This document shows positions 1 to 7,411 of a DNA stretch of 16,745 bases, piece by piece. The number at the start of each line of letters is the position of its first letter. Position 1 is the stretch's first letter. Source of the DNA: Planctomycetia bacterium (GTDB lineage: Bacteria > Planctomycetota > PLA2 > JAEUHO01); the NCBI GenBank assembly GCA_030618975.1, contig JAUXCH010000025.1:1-16745 (forward strand), read 5' to 3'. The position numbers and the translations under genes were made by a program. Below the pieces are notes generated by a model. That model had not been told where the DNA came from and searched no databases. It saw only the letters and a program-made list of their open reading frames with translations.

Positions 1-1654
1 GGTAGCGAGAGAGGCGGCCGACCTTCACGAGCACGGGCATGTAGCGGCCGATCTTCTGGAGACCGTGGCCGAGCGGGTAGGTCAGGATGCCGACGGGATC
101 CGGAGGCATCTTGAGCACGTCGCCCGAGATGTCGAAGGCGGCGTTGAGGAGTCCGCCGTAGGTGGCGAACCCGTCGTGGTTGCCCGGTACGGCGAAGAAG
201 GGGACGCGGGCGCGCTCCAGCTCGTCGCGAACGAAGGGGAACTCCTTGTCGTAGGGCGCGAGCGGAGGCGTGAGGCCGACGCCCGCAACGATGGCCCCTG
301 CGGGCGTGGAACTCAGGCCGGCGCCGTCGCCCAGGTCGCCGGCAATGACCACGAACTTGACGTCGCGGAGGCGGGCCTGGACATCGGGCGGAAGGAGATG
401 GGCGAGCTCCGACGGTTGGCCGTCGCCGTGCGCGTCGATCAAGCGCAGGAAGCGGTGGAGGTGCGTGCGCTCGTCGTGGAACTGCAGGTCGCCGGCGGCC
501 ACGAAGGTGAAGGGGTCCGCCGAGGTACCGGGCGCCTCCAGCAGCATGGGGACGGGCTGGTGGCTACGGGTAAGGAGACGGCCGAGCGCGCACACCACGT
601 CGTCGGGCACGAGGCTGTCGGCGTGGACCGGATCGGGAGCGCGCCACGACCACCGCTGGAAGGCGTGCTGGATCGGGTCGAGGAGGGGGTCGAAGCGGGT
701 GGGGATGAACGCCTCGATGCCCTCGGCCATGGTCAGGAGGTCGCGCTCCACCGCGCGTCCGCCGCCGGCCGCTCGCGCGCCTGGGAAGGCCCGCACGCCG
801 TCGAGGACCTCGTACCAGGCACCGCGACGCAGGGCGTCACCGACCGATCGTCCCCAGGCGGTCTTCAGCCGGTCGGTGTCCACGGGCACCTTCGGAAACA
901 TCTGCACGTCGTAGAAGCCCGGCGTTACCCCGTCGGCGTTGTCGACGGGGAGGACGAAGACGCCTCCGGCGCGGCGCGGCCCCACCGTGGGGAGGCTGTA
1001 GGTCGAGCCGTCCGATAGCGTGACGTCCAGCGGTTCGAGGTGGTGGAGGTAGGGCTCGATGTGGACGGGGCGGCGCGCGTCCAGGCGCGTCTCCCCGTGG
1101 GGCACGAGGTAGGACGAGACGTGCCCGAACGGCTCGTGGAAGAGCAGCCGGCGCTTGGAGCGGCCGAACCACACCGTCTCCGGGGACAGGTCCCAGAAGA
1201 GAGCGTCCCGGTTCACGACGATCGGGGCCATCCAGCAGGACACGACGCCGTGGTCGGTGCGTACGTCCGTCGGCTCGAGGAGCGCCGGCGCCGTCAGCCG
1301 GGGGTAGAGCACGATCGGGGGATAGGGCGGATCCTCGAGGACGGGCGGATCGCGGTACGACAGGGCCTCGGTGGAGAGGGACAGGTAGGCGTCGAGGAGC
1401 TTGCGAAGGGCCACGGTCCGGACGTGCGGGGTGCCTCCGGGCTCGGGATCCGTCGCGTCGATGGCCGCCTCGATGCGCTCGAGATCGGCCAGGATGGCGT
1501 CGGACGAGGAAGCGATGCCCTCCGGACCCCGCGCCATGTCGTGCATGGGGAAGCCCGCCAGCGAACGGGCGCAGGGGGACGTCCCGCAGTGGGCGAGGAG
1601 AAGCGCGTGGAGGAGAGGTAGGAGTCGTCGGGTCGAGCGACCGCCTGTGCGCAT
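1..1654 (-). CDS. Metallophosphoesterase, probable lipoprotein (3' end outside window)
   Basis: This frame is open from ATG 1654 to the left edge, giving at least 551 codons; the C-terminus is missing. The N-terminus has Arg residues, a Leu-rich hydrophobic stretch and then LLAHC near residue 24, which resembles a lipoprotein signal although His before the Cys is unusual. Residues 50-370 form a region I do not recognise. The calcineurin-like phosphoesterase core follows: GDLQ with Asp389 (a D-x-Q form of the usual D-x-H first motif), GDLGDG with Asp440, and GNHDG with Asn492 and His493. These are the metal-binding motifs of a di-metal hydrolase of phosphate mono- or diesters. The substrate cannot be told. 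The protein would act outside the cytoplasm if the signal is real. It is transcribed away from the broken symporter gene at 1691. The remaining C-terminal His motifs must lie beyond position 1. Confidence 0.85.
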   Translation of the reverse strand, partial: MRTGGRSTRRLLPLLHALLLAHCGTSPCARSLAGFPMHDMARGPEGIASSSDAILADLERIEAAIDATDPEPGGTPHVRTVALRKLLDAYLSLSTEALSYRDPPVLEDPPYPPIVLYPRLTAPALLEPTDVRTDHGVVSCWMAPIVVNRDALFWDLSPETVWFGRSKRRLLFHEPFGHVSSYLVPHGETRLDARRPVHIEPYLHHLEPLDVTLSDGSTYSLPTVGPRRAGGVFVLPVDNADGVTPGFYDVQMFPKVPVDTDRLKTAWGRSVGDALRRGAWYEVLDGVRAFPGARAAGGGRAVERDLLTMAEGIEAFIPTRFDPLLDPIQHAFQRWSWRAPDPVHADSLVPDDVVCALGRLLTRSHQPVPMLLEAPGTSADPFTFVAAGDLQFHDERTHLHRFLRLIDAHGDGQPSELAHLLPPDVQARLRDVKFVVIAGDLGDGAGLSSTPAGAIVAGVGLTPPLAPYDKEFPFVRDELERARVPFFAVPGNHDGFATYGGLLNAAFDISGDVLKMPPDPVGILTYPLGHGLQKIGRYMPVLVKVGRLSRY

Positions 1655-1690
1655 GAGCCACCCTCGTACCAGCCCGCCGGAGGCTAGCCC

Positions 1691-2258
1691 TTGGAGGTCA
1701 CGGGAGGATCTCCGGCGTCGGTTGCGCGGGATACGCGCCGCGCCGTGCCGCGTCTCGCACCCGCCTACTGGATCGTCGTGGCCGTCTACGGGGCGGTCGT
1801 CGTAGCGATCGGCGCGTGGGCGAACCGTCGCCAGAAGACGACCGAGGACTACTTCCTCGGCGGCCGGCGGATGCGCTGGTGGGCGGTGGGGATCTCGCTC
1901 ATCGCGACCTCGTTCAGCAGTGTCGCGCTGATCGGGGGCACCGGCTACGGATTCGTGAAGGGGATGGGCTACCTGCAGCTCCAGATCGGGGATCTCGCCG
2001 CGATCCTCGTGGCGTGCGCTCTCTTCCTGTCCTTCTTCGCCCGGCTGCGCCTGACCCCGGCGTACGAGTACCTGGAGCGACGGTTCGGCGTCGGCGCCCG
2101 GACCGTGGCGAGTCTTCTCTTCATCGGGCAGACGCTGCTCTGCACCGGCGTGCTCGTGCTGAGGCCGGCGCTCGCGCTGTTGGCGGTCACGGATCTGGAC
2201 CTCGACCTCGCCATCGTCGTGGTCGGCGTCCTGGTGTCGCTCGTGATGGCGTTGGTGC
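1691..2258 (+). pseudogene. Sodium:solute symporter, N-terminal fragment
   Basis: The translation begins like a member of the SSS/SLC5 sodium:solute symporter family. TM1 (APAYWIVVAVYGAVVVAIGAW) is followed by DYFLGGRRM, a TM2 with SFSSVALIGGTGYGF, TM3, the segment TPAYEYLERRFG, TM4, and TM5 ending near VGVLVSLV. The family then continues with a conserved Tyr-Thr-x-x-Gly-Gly segment and about 300 more residues. Here that is replaced by DNA of a reverse-oriented transposase gene, so only about 170 of about 500 residues remain. Two starts are possible: TTG 1691 has GGAGG seven bases upstream, while GTG 1745 gives the usual short N-terminus (MPRLAPAYW). The right boundary is approximate. The sense frame happens to stay open to 3130 through unrelated DNA, but that part is not symporter. 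A functional transporter is not expected. Confidence 0.85.
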
Positions 2259-2259
2259 A

Positions 2260-2977
2260 TGAATCGCCCAGCGGCGAATCCGGTCCCTACGCTGCGAGGG
2301 CTCGAGCGTCTCCTCGGCCTGCGCGAGGAGGTCGCGGTCGTGGAGGGGGGAACCACGACCCTCGCTCCACGTGTTCCGGCGGCGTCGTAGACGGCACTCA
2401 TGTCGTAGGCTCCGTCTGCGGTGAAGCTGGCCAGATTGCCGTCGACTGCGGCGATCAGATCCAGTGCTGTCGCCGCGTCGTCGGCATGCGCTTCGGTCAG
2501 CTGCTGCGCCACGATCACGCCCGCCCCGTCGACGCCCAGGTGAAGCTTGCGCCAGCCCCGTTTTCCACTTCCGCCGTGCTTGATCGCGGCCCACTCCCCT
2601 TCGCCGAAGACCGCGAGGCCACTGCTGTCCACTACCAGATGAAGCGGGTCCCTCCCCACCTGCCCCCGAAGATGGACGTCGAGGTGTCGCCCGTGGCGCG
2701 AGAGGGTCGTGTGATCGGGGGCTTCGAGATCAAGGTCCATGAGGTGGAGGATCGATCGCAGGAATCCCTCGGCCTGGCGGAGCGGCAGGTTGAAGACGAG
2801 GCGGAGCGTGAGCGCCGTCTCGATCGCCAGATCCGAGAACTGGTGCTGGACGCCGCGGTGGCCCGTCGGCTTCGGGCGCCAGGCCGAGATGGCCTCCGGA
2901 GCGAGCCAGAGAGTGATGTCGCCGCGCCGCACGAGGGCGCGGTCGTACGAGGCGCAGCGGAGATCTCGGGTTCTCAT
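2260..2977 (-). mobile_element. IS5-family transposase, 3'-truncated remnant
   Basis: Read from ATG 2977 on the minus strand, the protein has the landmarks of an IS5-family (IS903-like) transposase: SYDRALVRRGDITLWL near residues 10-25, DLAIETALTLRLVF near 49-62, EAPDHTTLSR near 85-94, LHLVVDSSGLAVFGEGEW with the first catalytic Asp at 117, GWRKLHLGVD near 141-150, and FTADGAYD with the second Asp at 188. Similarity fades after VVVPPSTTATSS, about residue 218. The C-terminal block with the catalytic Glu (Y-x2-R-x3-E-x6-K) is absent, so the enzyme should be dead. A neighbouring frame near 2290-2270 still reads RDRIRRWAIHA, which resembles the next family segment, so a small indel may also be present. 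No terminal inverted repeats or target-site duplication were found. The ATG overlaps the stop of the upstream lipoprotein gene (ATGA). Confidence 0.85.
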
Positions 2978-4038
2978 CCTCCCGCGCCCACCGTGATCAC
3001 CGGCGAGAGTTGCTTCCGGCCCGACTCCACGAGGGAGAACATGAACTGCAGGAAGGCGAAGGTGAGTTTCGAGTCGGCATCGCGATCGTCGATCCAGAAC
3101 CGCGTTCCTCGGAAGCATGTCGAGACGTAGGCGGTCGCGGGAACCTTCGAGCCGTGGTGGACCCGGATGGGCGGATCGATGCGGTACTTGCCGATCCTGC
3201 CGGACGTCCGCGTCGGTCGCGTCCGCCCCTCGGCGACGTGTTCCGGCGGCACGTCCACCCAGGTGGAGAGTTCGGCCATGATCTCCATCGCCGATTTCGT
3301 GAGCAGGGCGATCTCGGTCTTGTTCACCGGCAGGGAGCCGTACACGAGCGAGTACTCGCCCGCCTCCGGATCGAGATCGAGCAGTTCACGAAGCTCTTCG
3401 AGCTCACCGGCCGGGGCGCCCTTGCGCCGGAGGAACATGACCGCCGTTTCCTCCTCCCCCTTCCTCTCCAGCCTGAGCCCCACCGCGCCGGAACGCTGCA
3501 GACTGGAGAGAATCTCGACCAGGCGGAAGAACTCGGGCTGTCCGGACTCTCGGAACACCTGGAAACCCGAGACGTTCTGCAGGCCGTTCGCGGTTCGCAC
3601 GGTGAGCGGTAACAGGAAGTCCACGGGCCAGCCACCCTGGGTCAGGAAGAGGACTGCGGCGGGGTCGAGTGGCTTCATGAGGCGCTGCATCAGGGCCTCC
3701 CCGGTCAGGGGCACATAGGTGATCGTGGGCCTGTCCGACCAGCGCCCGGTAGCGCCCAGGTTCACGCTGTCGCCTTCCGCGTTCACGTTCGGAAAGTAGA
3801 TCCCCCCGGCCCTGAGCTCGCCCTCCACGGAGTACTGGTTGATGACCGAGGTGACCTCCATGAAGATGGGAACCTCGCTGTACCGGATGCGCAGGATGTT
3901 CAGGAGCGTCTGCTCCTTCCAGGAACTCGCGATCGCGTTGCCGTAGTCGAAGCGGTCGCGAGAGATCGTGCCCGGCCCGGCCTGCGTGCAGGCGGCGAGC
4001 AACAGGCAGAACGTGAACCCAAGAATGGACCGGGGCAT
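2974..4038 (-). CDS. Lipoprotein of unknown function, 354 aa
   Basis: The N-terminus is a lipoprotein signal peptide ending in LLAAC with Cys17, so the mature protein should be lipid-anchored in the envelope. AGGGAGGG lies seven bases before the ATG. The mature part starts with a stretch like DRFDYGNAIASSWKEQTLLN followed by RYSEVPIFMEVTSVINQY. I recognise this only as a recurring pattern in uncharacterised lipoproteins of Gram-negative bacteria. No enzyme motif is visible. A hydrophobic block near the end (FAFLQFMFSLVESGRKQ, then PVITVGAGG) looks like a natural C-terminus, so the gene appears complete although it directly abuts the transposase remnant. It follows the amidohydrolase stub by 60 bp in the same direction. 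Coding is well supported; function is unknown. Confidence 0.85.
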   Translation of the reverse strand: MPRSILGFTFCLLLAACTQAGPGTISRDRFDYGNAIASSWKEQTLLNILRIRYSEVPIFMEVTSVINQYSVEGELRAGGIYFPNVNAEGDSVNLGATGRWSDRPTITYVPLTGEALMQRLMKPLDPAAVLFLTQGGWPVDFLLPLTVRTANGLQNVSGFQVFRESGQPEFFRLVEILSSLQRSGAVGLRLERKGEEETAVMFLRRKGAPAGELEELRELLDLDPEAGEYSLVYGSLPVNKTEIALLTKSAMEIMAELSTWVDVPPEHVAEGRTRPTRTSGRIGKYRIDPPIRVHHGSKVPATAYVSTCFRGTRFWIDDRDADSKLTFAFLQFMFSLVESGRKQLSPVITVGAGG

Positions 4039-4098
4039 GCTGAACTCCCTCCCTGACGGCCTGCAGATCCTGTCCTCTACCTCTGCGAGCGATCCTGG

Positions 4099-4383
4099 TC
4101 AATCGTGGAGACCCGTCTCGCAGTCACTCGGCGACCGGCGTGCGGTCGGACGACTCGCACCGACCGGTTGAACGCGTGCCTTGCCAGATTCGGTCGCGTC
4201 GTCCCGCCGGAGCAGAATCGCCCAGAACCCGCGGCCGTCGATCACGTCGTCGAATCCTCCGTCGGAGACGGGGTCCTGGACGACGTCGGACACAAGGTTG
4301 TCTTCGACGACGATGTTGGACGATTCGGTCAGCTCGTTCCGCGTGCCGTCGAAGACGTGGACGTTCTTGACGAGGATCTTCAT
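4099..4383 (-). pseudogene. Amidohydrolase, N-terminal stub
   Basis: From ATG 4383, with CAGGAGAG about seven bases upstream, the protein begins MKILVKNVHVFDGTRNEL and continues with SSNIVVEDNLVSDV and a segment ending VIDGRG. This is the typical N-terminal beta-sandwich of the imidazolonepropionase-like amidohydrolase family. Members then continue with a Met-Pro-Gly-Leu-Ile-Asp-x-H-x-H segment, which carries the first metal ligands. Here the sequence instead reads FWAILLRRDD and low-complexity residues to a stop at 4099. Only about 53 family residues remain out of roughly 400, and no metal site is present, so catalysis is excluded. The intact start and ribosome site suggest loss of the 3' part by deletion rather than slow decay. 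A 94-residue peptide could still be made. Confidence 0.75.
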
Positions 4384-4456
4384 CGGGATCTCTCCTGAGT
4401 CGGCCCTTCGTGCCGCGGGGACCGAATGGGGCTTGGATTCCTGCCATGCGGGGTGG

Positions 4457-5485
4457 TCAGAACGAGAACTCCAGCATGAAGCGGATGTCCGCCTCGGGGC
4501 CGTTGTCGGAGCGTAGGACGTACTTGAACGCCTGGAGCGATGCCGCCATCTTCTGCGACCCGATGTTGAACGCGTACTGCACCCCTCCACCGAGCGGGAG
4601 ATACACCTTCTTTACGCTGTCGTGCGTCCAGTAGACGCTGACGCCGTACGGCATGTGGACCAGCTTCCACCTGGGAGCCAGGTTGTACTTGAGCTCCGGC
4701 TTGATCATGAAGAGGCTGACGTAGTCGCGGTTGGGATCGCCACCGAAGGACCAGATCTGCATCCCGATGAAGGCGGCCAGGAACCGCCCCCTCTGGTACG
4801 AGTACTCGACGGCGGGACCGATCATCCACTTCCCGCTACTGAGGGCGGCATCGGTTCCGCTGGGGACGTTCAGGGCGAATCCCGCCGCGAAGTGATGCGC
4901 CCCGTGTTGGGCCCGCTTGGGGGAGACGAAGAAGCCGCTGAGCAGATCGGTGAGTCCCGTCCCGCCGCCAGGCAGAGGCTGCGCGTTGCCGAACGGCCGT
5001 CCGGGCACGGACTCCTGGTAGTCCGCGAGCTCGAAGTAGGTGACGTTCGAGAAGTCGAAGCGGCCGATGCCCCACGCGCTGCGGATCGCCACTCCGAAGA
5101 TGTCGTTGTGCTTGCTGTCCGGAAGGAAGTTCCGATAGAGCCACAGCCGGATCGAGGTGAGGTGGAAGCGGTCCAGCGAAGCGTCGGCTGCATGCAGGAC
5201 CGATCGGGCCGCCGAGTCCCCAGCCGCCGCCTCGCCTGCGGCCACGCGCATCCAACTCGAAGCGCTCGTGCGGTGGGCTGGGCGAACGCCTACGCGGGCG
5301 AACGCGCGGCCTGGGCGCGCCGCGGATCGCGGAAGGGACGTCTGCTCCCAGGTCCTGTGCTCGAGCGGGACGGCGGCGTGGGTCGCGCGGGGCGCCACCT
5401 CGGCTCGTGCCCCGATCGGCGCGGTCGCGGCGTGCACGAGGATCAGCGTGCCGCAGAGGAGAGCCGCCTGGCGAAGACCTCTCAT
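4457..5485 (-). CDS. Outer-membrane beta-barrel protein
   Basis: The 342-residue protein starts at ATG 5485, which overlaps the stop of the preceding gene as ATGA, so translation is probably coupled. It has a Sec signal peptide (residues 1 to about 29, ending GARA) and a disordered Ala/Arg-rich linker to about residue 95. The rest alternates aromatic and polar residues in short strands, for example RLWLYRNFL, RFDFSNVTYFEL, WMIGPAVEYSYQ and VSLFMIKPELKYNL. It ends in FMLEFSF; a C-terminal aromatic residue after alternating hydrophobics is the usual outer-membrane barrel assembly signal. The pattern suggests a 12-stranded or smaller barrel. It resembles putative porins or transporters of unknown substrate. 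As the last gene of the dehydrogenase-cytochrome operon it may admit the substrate or support electron transfer across the outer membrane (inference). Confidence 0.8.
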   Translation of the reverse strand: MRGLRQAALLCGTLILVHAATAPIGARAEVAPRATHAAVPLEHRTWEQTSLPRSAARPGRAFARVGVRPAHRTSASSWMRVAAGEAAAGDSAARSVLHAADASLDRFHLTSIRLWLYRNFLPDSKHNDIFGVAIRSAWGIGRFDFSNVTYFELADYQESVPGRPFGNAQPLPGGGTGLTDLLSGFFVSPKRAQHGAHHFAAGFALNVPSGTDAALSSGKWMIGPAVEYSYQRGRFLAAFIGMQIWSFGGDPNRDYVSLFMIKPELKYNLAPRWKLVHMPYGVSVYWTHDSVKKVYLPLGGGVQYAFNIGSQKMAASLQAFKYVLRSDNGPEADIRFMLEFSF

Positions 5486-5865
5486 GATTTCCCCACACTG
5501 GAAGAGGACGCGGCGCACGCGGCTTCTTCGCGCGCGTGCTCGCGCTCCTGGGCAAGCTCCCAGTTCAGGGAGATCGAGATCACCGTCCGGATGACGACGA
5601 TGACCCCGAGGTGCGCTAGCTCGTCCAGGCTCGGCTTGAAGATGCTCTCGATGATGTCCGACGCGATCAGGAACTCGAGTCCGAGGCCCAGGTAGTAGCC
5701 GAGGCTCTGCCGGAGCTCGGAACGCCACGTGCGCACGTTCCCGCCCCGGAGTCCGCGGACCTCGATCGCGATCATGCGGATCGTGCTGAGGAGCACGCCG
5801 TAGGCCAGGACGGCGATGCCGATGACCGCGATGATCGGAGACAGGTGCTCGAGCGATTCGGGCAT
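5482..5865 (-). CDS. DUF1622 family membrane protein
   Basis: The 127-residue protein matches the pattern of the DUF1622 family: a first membrane helix (IIAVIGIAVLAYGVLLSTI, residues 11-29), a short basic loop, then RQSLGYYLGLGLEFLIASDI and a last hydrophobic segment LGVIVVIRTVISISLNWEL, followed by a charged, Ser/Ala-rich tail. Family members are short inner-membrane proteins with about three helices and no assigned function. The gene begins 19 bp after the cytochrome gene and its TGA overlaps the ATG of the beta-barrel gene (ATGA), so all are likely on one transcript. No catalytic residues can be pointed to. The N-terminus and a GGGGGA-like ribosome site support ATG 5865. Confidence 0.88.
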   Translation of the reverse strand: MPESLEHLSPIIAVIGIAVLAYGVLLSTIRMIAIEVRGLRGGNVRTWRSELRQSLGYYLGLGLEFLIASDIIESIFKPSLDELAHLGVIVVIRTVISISLNWELAQEREHAREEAACAASSSSVGKS

Positions 5866-5884
5866 GGGAGTCCCCCGGGTCCGT

Positions 5885-7402
5885 CTAGTGCGACGCTCCG
5901 TCGTCCTTCTTCGTGACGAGACGCTTGTGCCAGCCCGTGATCATGCCCGACAGCAGGTAGCCCAGGCGGTCGCCGGTGGTGCCGAGGTAGAGGTGCACGA
6001 TCAGGAACAGGGTGCCGCACGCGGCCAGGACGTAGTGTGCCGCGGCGACCCACCAGGTGCCGGGTCGTCCCAGAAGTCGTTCGGGGAGGATGCCCGGGAA
6101 CAGAAGGACGACGCCGGTCAGCACGAGCAGCGGATAGAGCAGGTACATCACGCTCAGGTACGCGACCCGCTGCATCGGGTTGAACTTGGTCTCCTTCGAC
6201 GCGTGGTAGGGGTGGGGTTCCCCCTTGAAGATGCCGAAGAGGTACCACCGTGCCTGGACGAGCAGACCCCGGAAGCCCGCGGGATGGTCCCTCGTGTACT
6301 GCCTGCGGTTGCCGGTGATCCGGTTCGAGACGAAGAAGAAGATCGCCACGAGGACCAGCGCGGCGCCGGCCAGGTTGTGGACGTTGAAGGCTGTCTCGAA
6401 CGACAGCCAGGGTCCGGCCTGCTCTCCGAAGTGCATGCGGAATCCGCTGAGAGCGAGGAGGAGGAAGAGGGCCGCGTTCGACCAGTGCCATAGTCGGATG
6501 CTGCCCGAGTAGAGGTACTCCTTGTGCACCGTGGACGGCACGCGCTTGCCGCCCAGGCCTGTGAGGATGCGCAGCCCCGTGTGGAACGCGATGCCCGCCA
6601 GCGCGAGGATCGCCAGCCACACGAGGATCCTGTCGACCAGGCGATGCCGGACGGCGCCCGGGACGTACGCGTCTTCGAAGAGCACCGCGTTCGTCACCCA
6701 TGTCGAGCGATCGTCGGGAGGCAGGTACTTGCGCACGAGCGCCGCGTCTTCCTGGTGGCAGGCCATGCAGTCGCGCGTGGCCTGGGCCGCGGGCACGATC
6801 CGGTGGTCGTGCTCGTCCTCGATCGGCGTGTGGCAGGTGACGCAACGCATCTTCGCGTGCCCCTCCTTGCCTGGGAGCCAGTCGTGGGAGGTCGCGAGCT
6901 TCTGGGCGTCGGCTCCGACCTTCGCGTACACGGCCTCGCGGTGGCACTTGAGGCAACGCACGTTCGCCCACCGCGTACGCTCCTCCCGGGGCAGGGTGGT
7001 GAGACCCTGGGGCATCGTGTGCGGGTCGTGGCAGCGCACGCAACGCCACGTTTCGTGTGCCGTCGCATGCACGCTCGCTGCGTGCTCCGCAAAAATGCCC
7101 GGGTAGTCGTCAGCGTGGCAGTCCTCGCAGCGCGCGACGGGCTTCTGCGCGTCGAGCGTGTGGGGCGCCTGGGCGAACGCATCGGGCCCCGCGCCGTGGT
7201 GGCAGTCGGTGCAGCTCACGGTCGCGTGCACGCTGGCGGCGAGCTTGTCGCCGTCCAGGATCTTGACGCCCTCCGAGGCGCGTGCGTCGTCCGCGTGGCA
7301 GCCCATGCAGTCGGGCTCTTCGGCGCGCGCCAACGAGGTCCTCGCGAGAAGCAGACCACATGCGATGGCCGCCAGCGCGGCAGTGTGCAGGGTGCGCGTC
7401 AT
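5885..7402 (-). CDS. Seven-heme cytochrome c fused to membrane cytochrome b
   Basis: The 505-residue protein has a signal peptide (cleavage near residue 27) and seven CXXCH heme c sites starting at Cys32, 64, 92, 121, 150, 187 and 212. It then has five hydrophobic helices (roughly 255-280, 303-323, 341-360, 412-436, 452-474). The helices carry His307 (RLWHWSNA), His342 (VHNLAG), His456 and His470, matching the His-ligated b-heme arrangement of Ni/Fe-hydrogenase/thiosulfate-reductase type cytochrome b subunits. The heme domain should be periplasmic and the rest in the inner membrane, linking quinone redox to a soluble or surface carrier. AGGAGG precedes the ATG. The gene lies 9 bp after the dehydrogenase and 19 bp before DUF1622, so co-transcription is very likely. 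Its partner is not certain; direction of electron flow is inference. Confidence 0.92.
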   Translation of the reverse strand: MTRTLHTAALAAIACGLLLARTSLARAEEPDCMGCHADDARASEGVKILDGDKLAASVHATVSCTDCHHGAGPDAFAQAPHTLDAQKPVARCEDCHADDYPGIFAEHAASVHATAHETWRCVRCHDPHTMPQGLTTLPREERTRWANVRCLKCHREAVYAKVGADAQKLATSHDWLPGKEGHAKMRCVTCHTPIEDEHDHRIVPAAQATRDCMACHQEDAALVRKYLPPDDRSTWVTNAVLFEDAYVPGAVRHRLVDRILVWLAILALAGIAFHTGLRILTGLGGKRVPSTVHKEYLYSGSIRLWHWSNAALFLLLALSGFRMHFGEQAGPWLSFETAFNVHNLAGAALVLVAIFFFVSNRITGNRRQYTRDHPAGFRGLLVQARWYLFGIFKGEPHPYHASKETKFNPMQRVAYLSVMYLLYPLLVLTGVVLLFPGILPERLLGRPGTWWVAAAHYVLAACGTLFLIVHLYLGTTGDRLGYLLSGMITGWHKRLVTKKDDGASH

Positions 7403-7411
7403 CCTGACCTC

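Noticed and set aside
2262..3130. Sense continuation of the symporter frame to a 479-residue product
   Set aside because: Beyond about 2258 the frame is antisense to the transposase and lipoprotein genes and has no symporter features; the openness reflects base composition.
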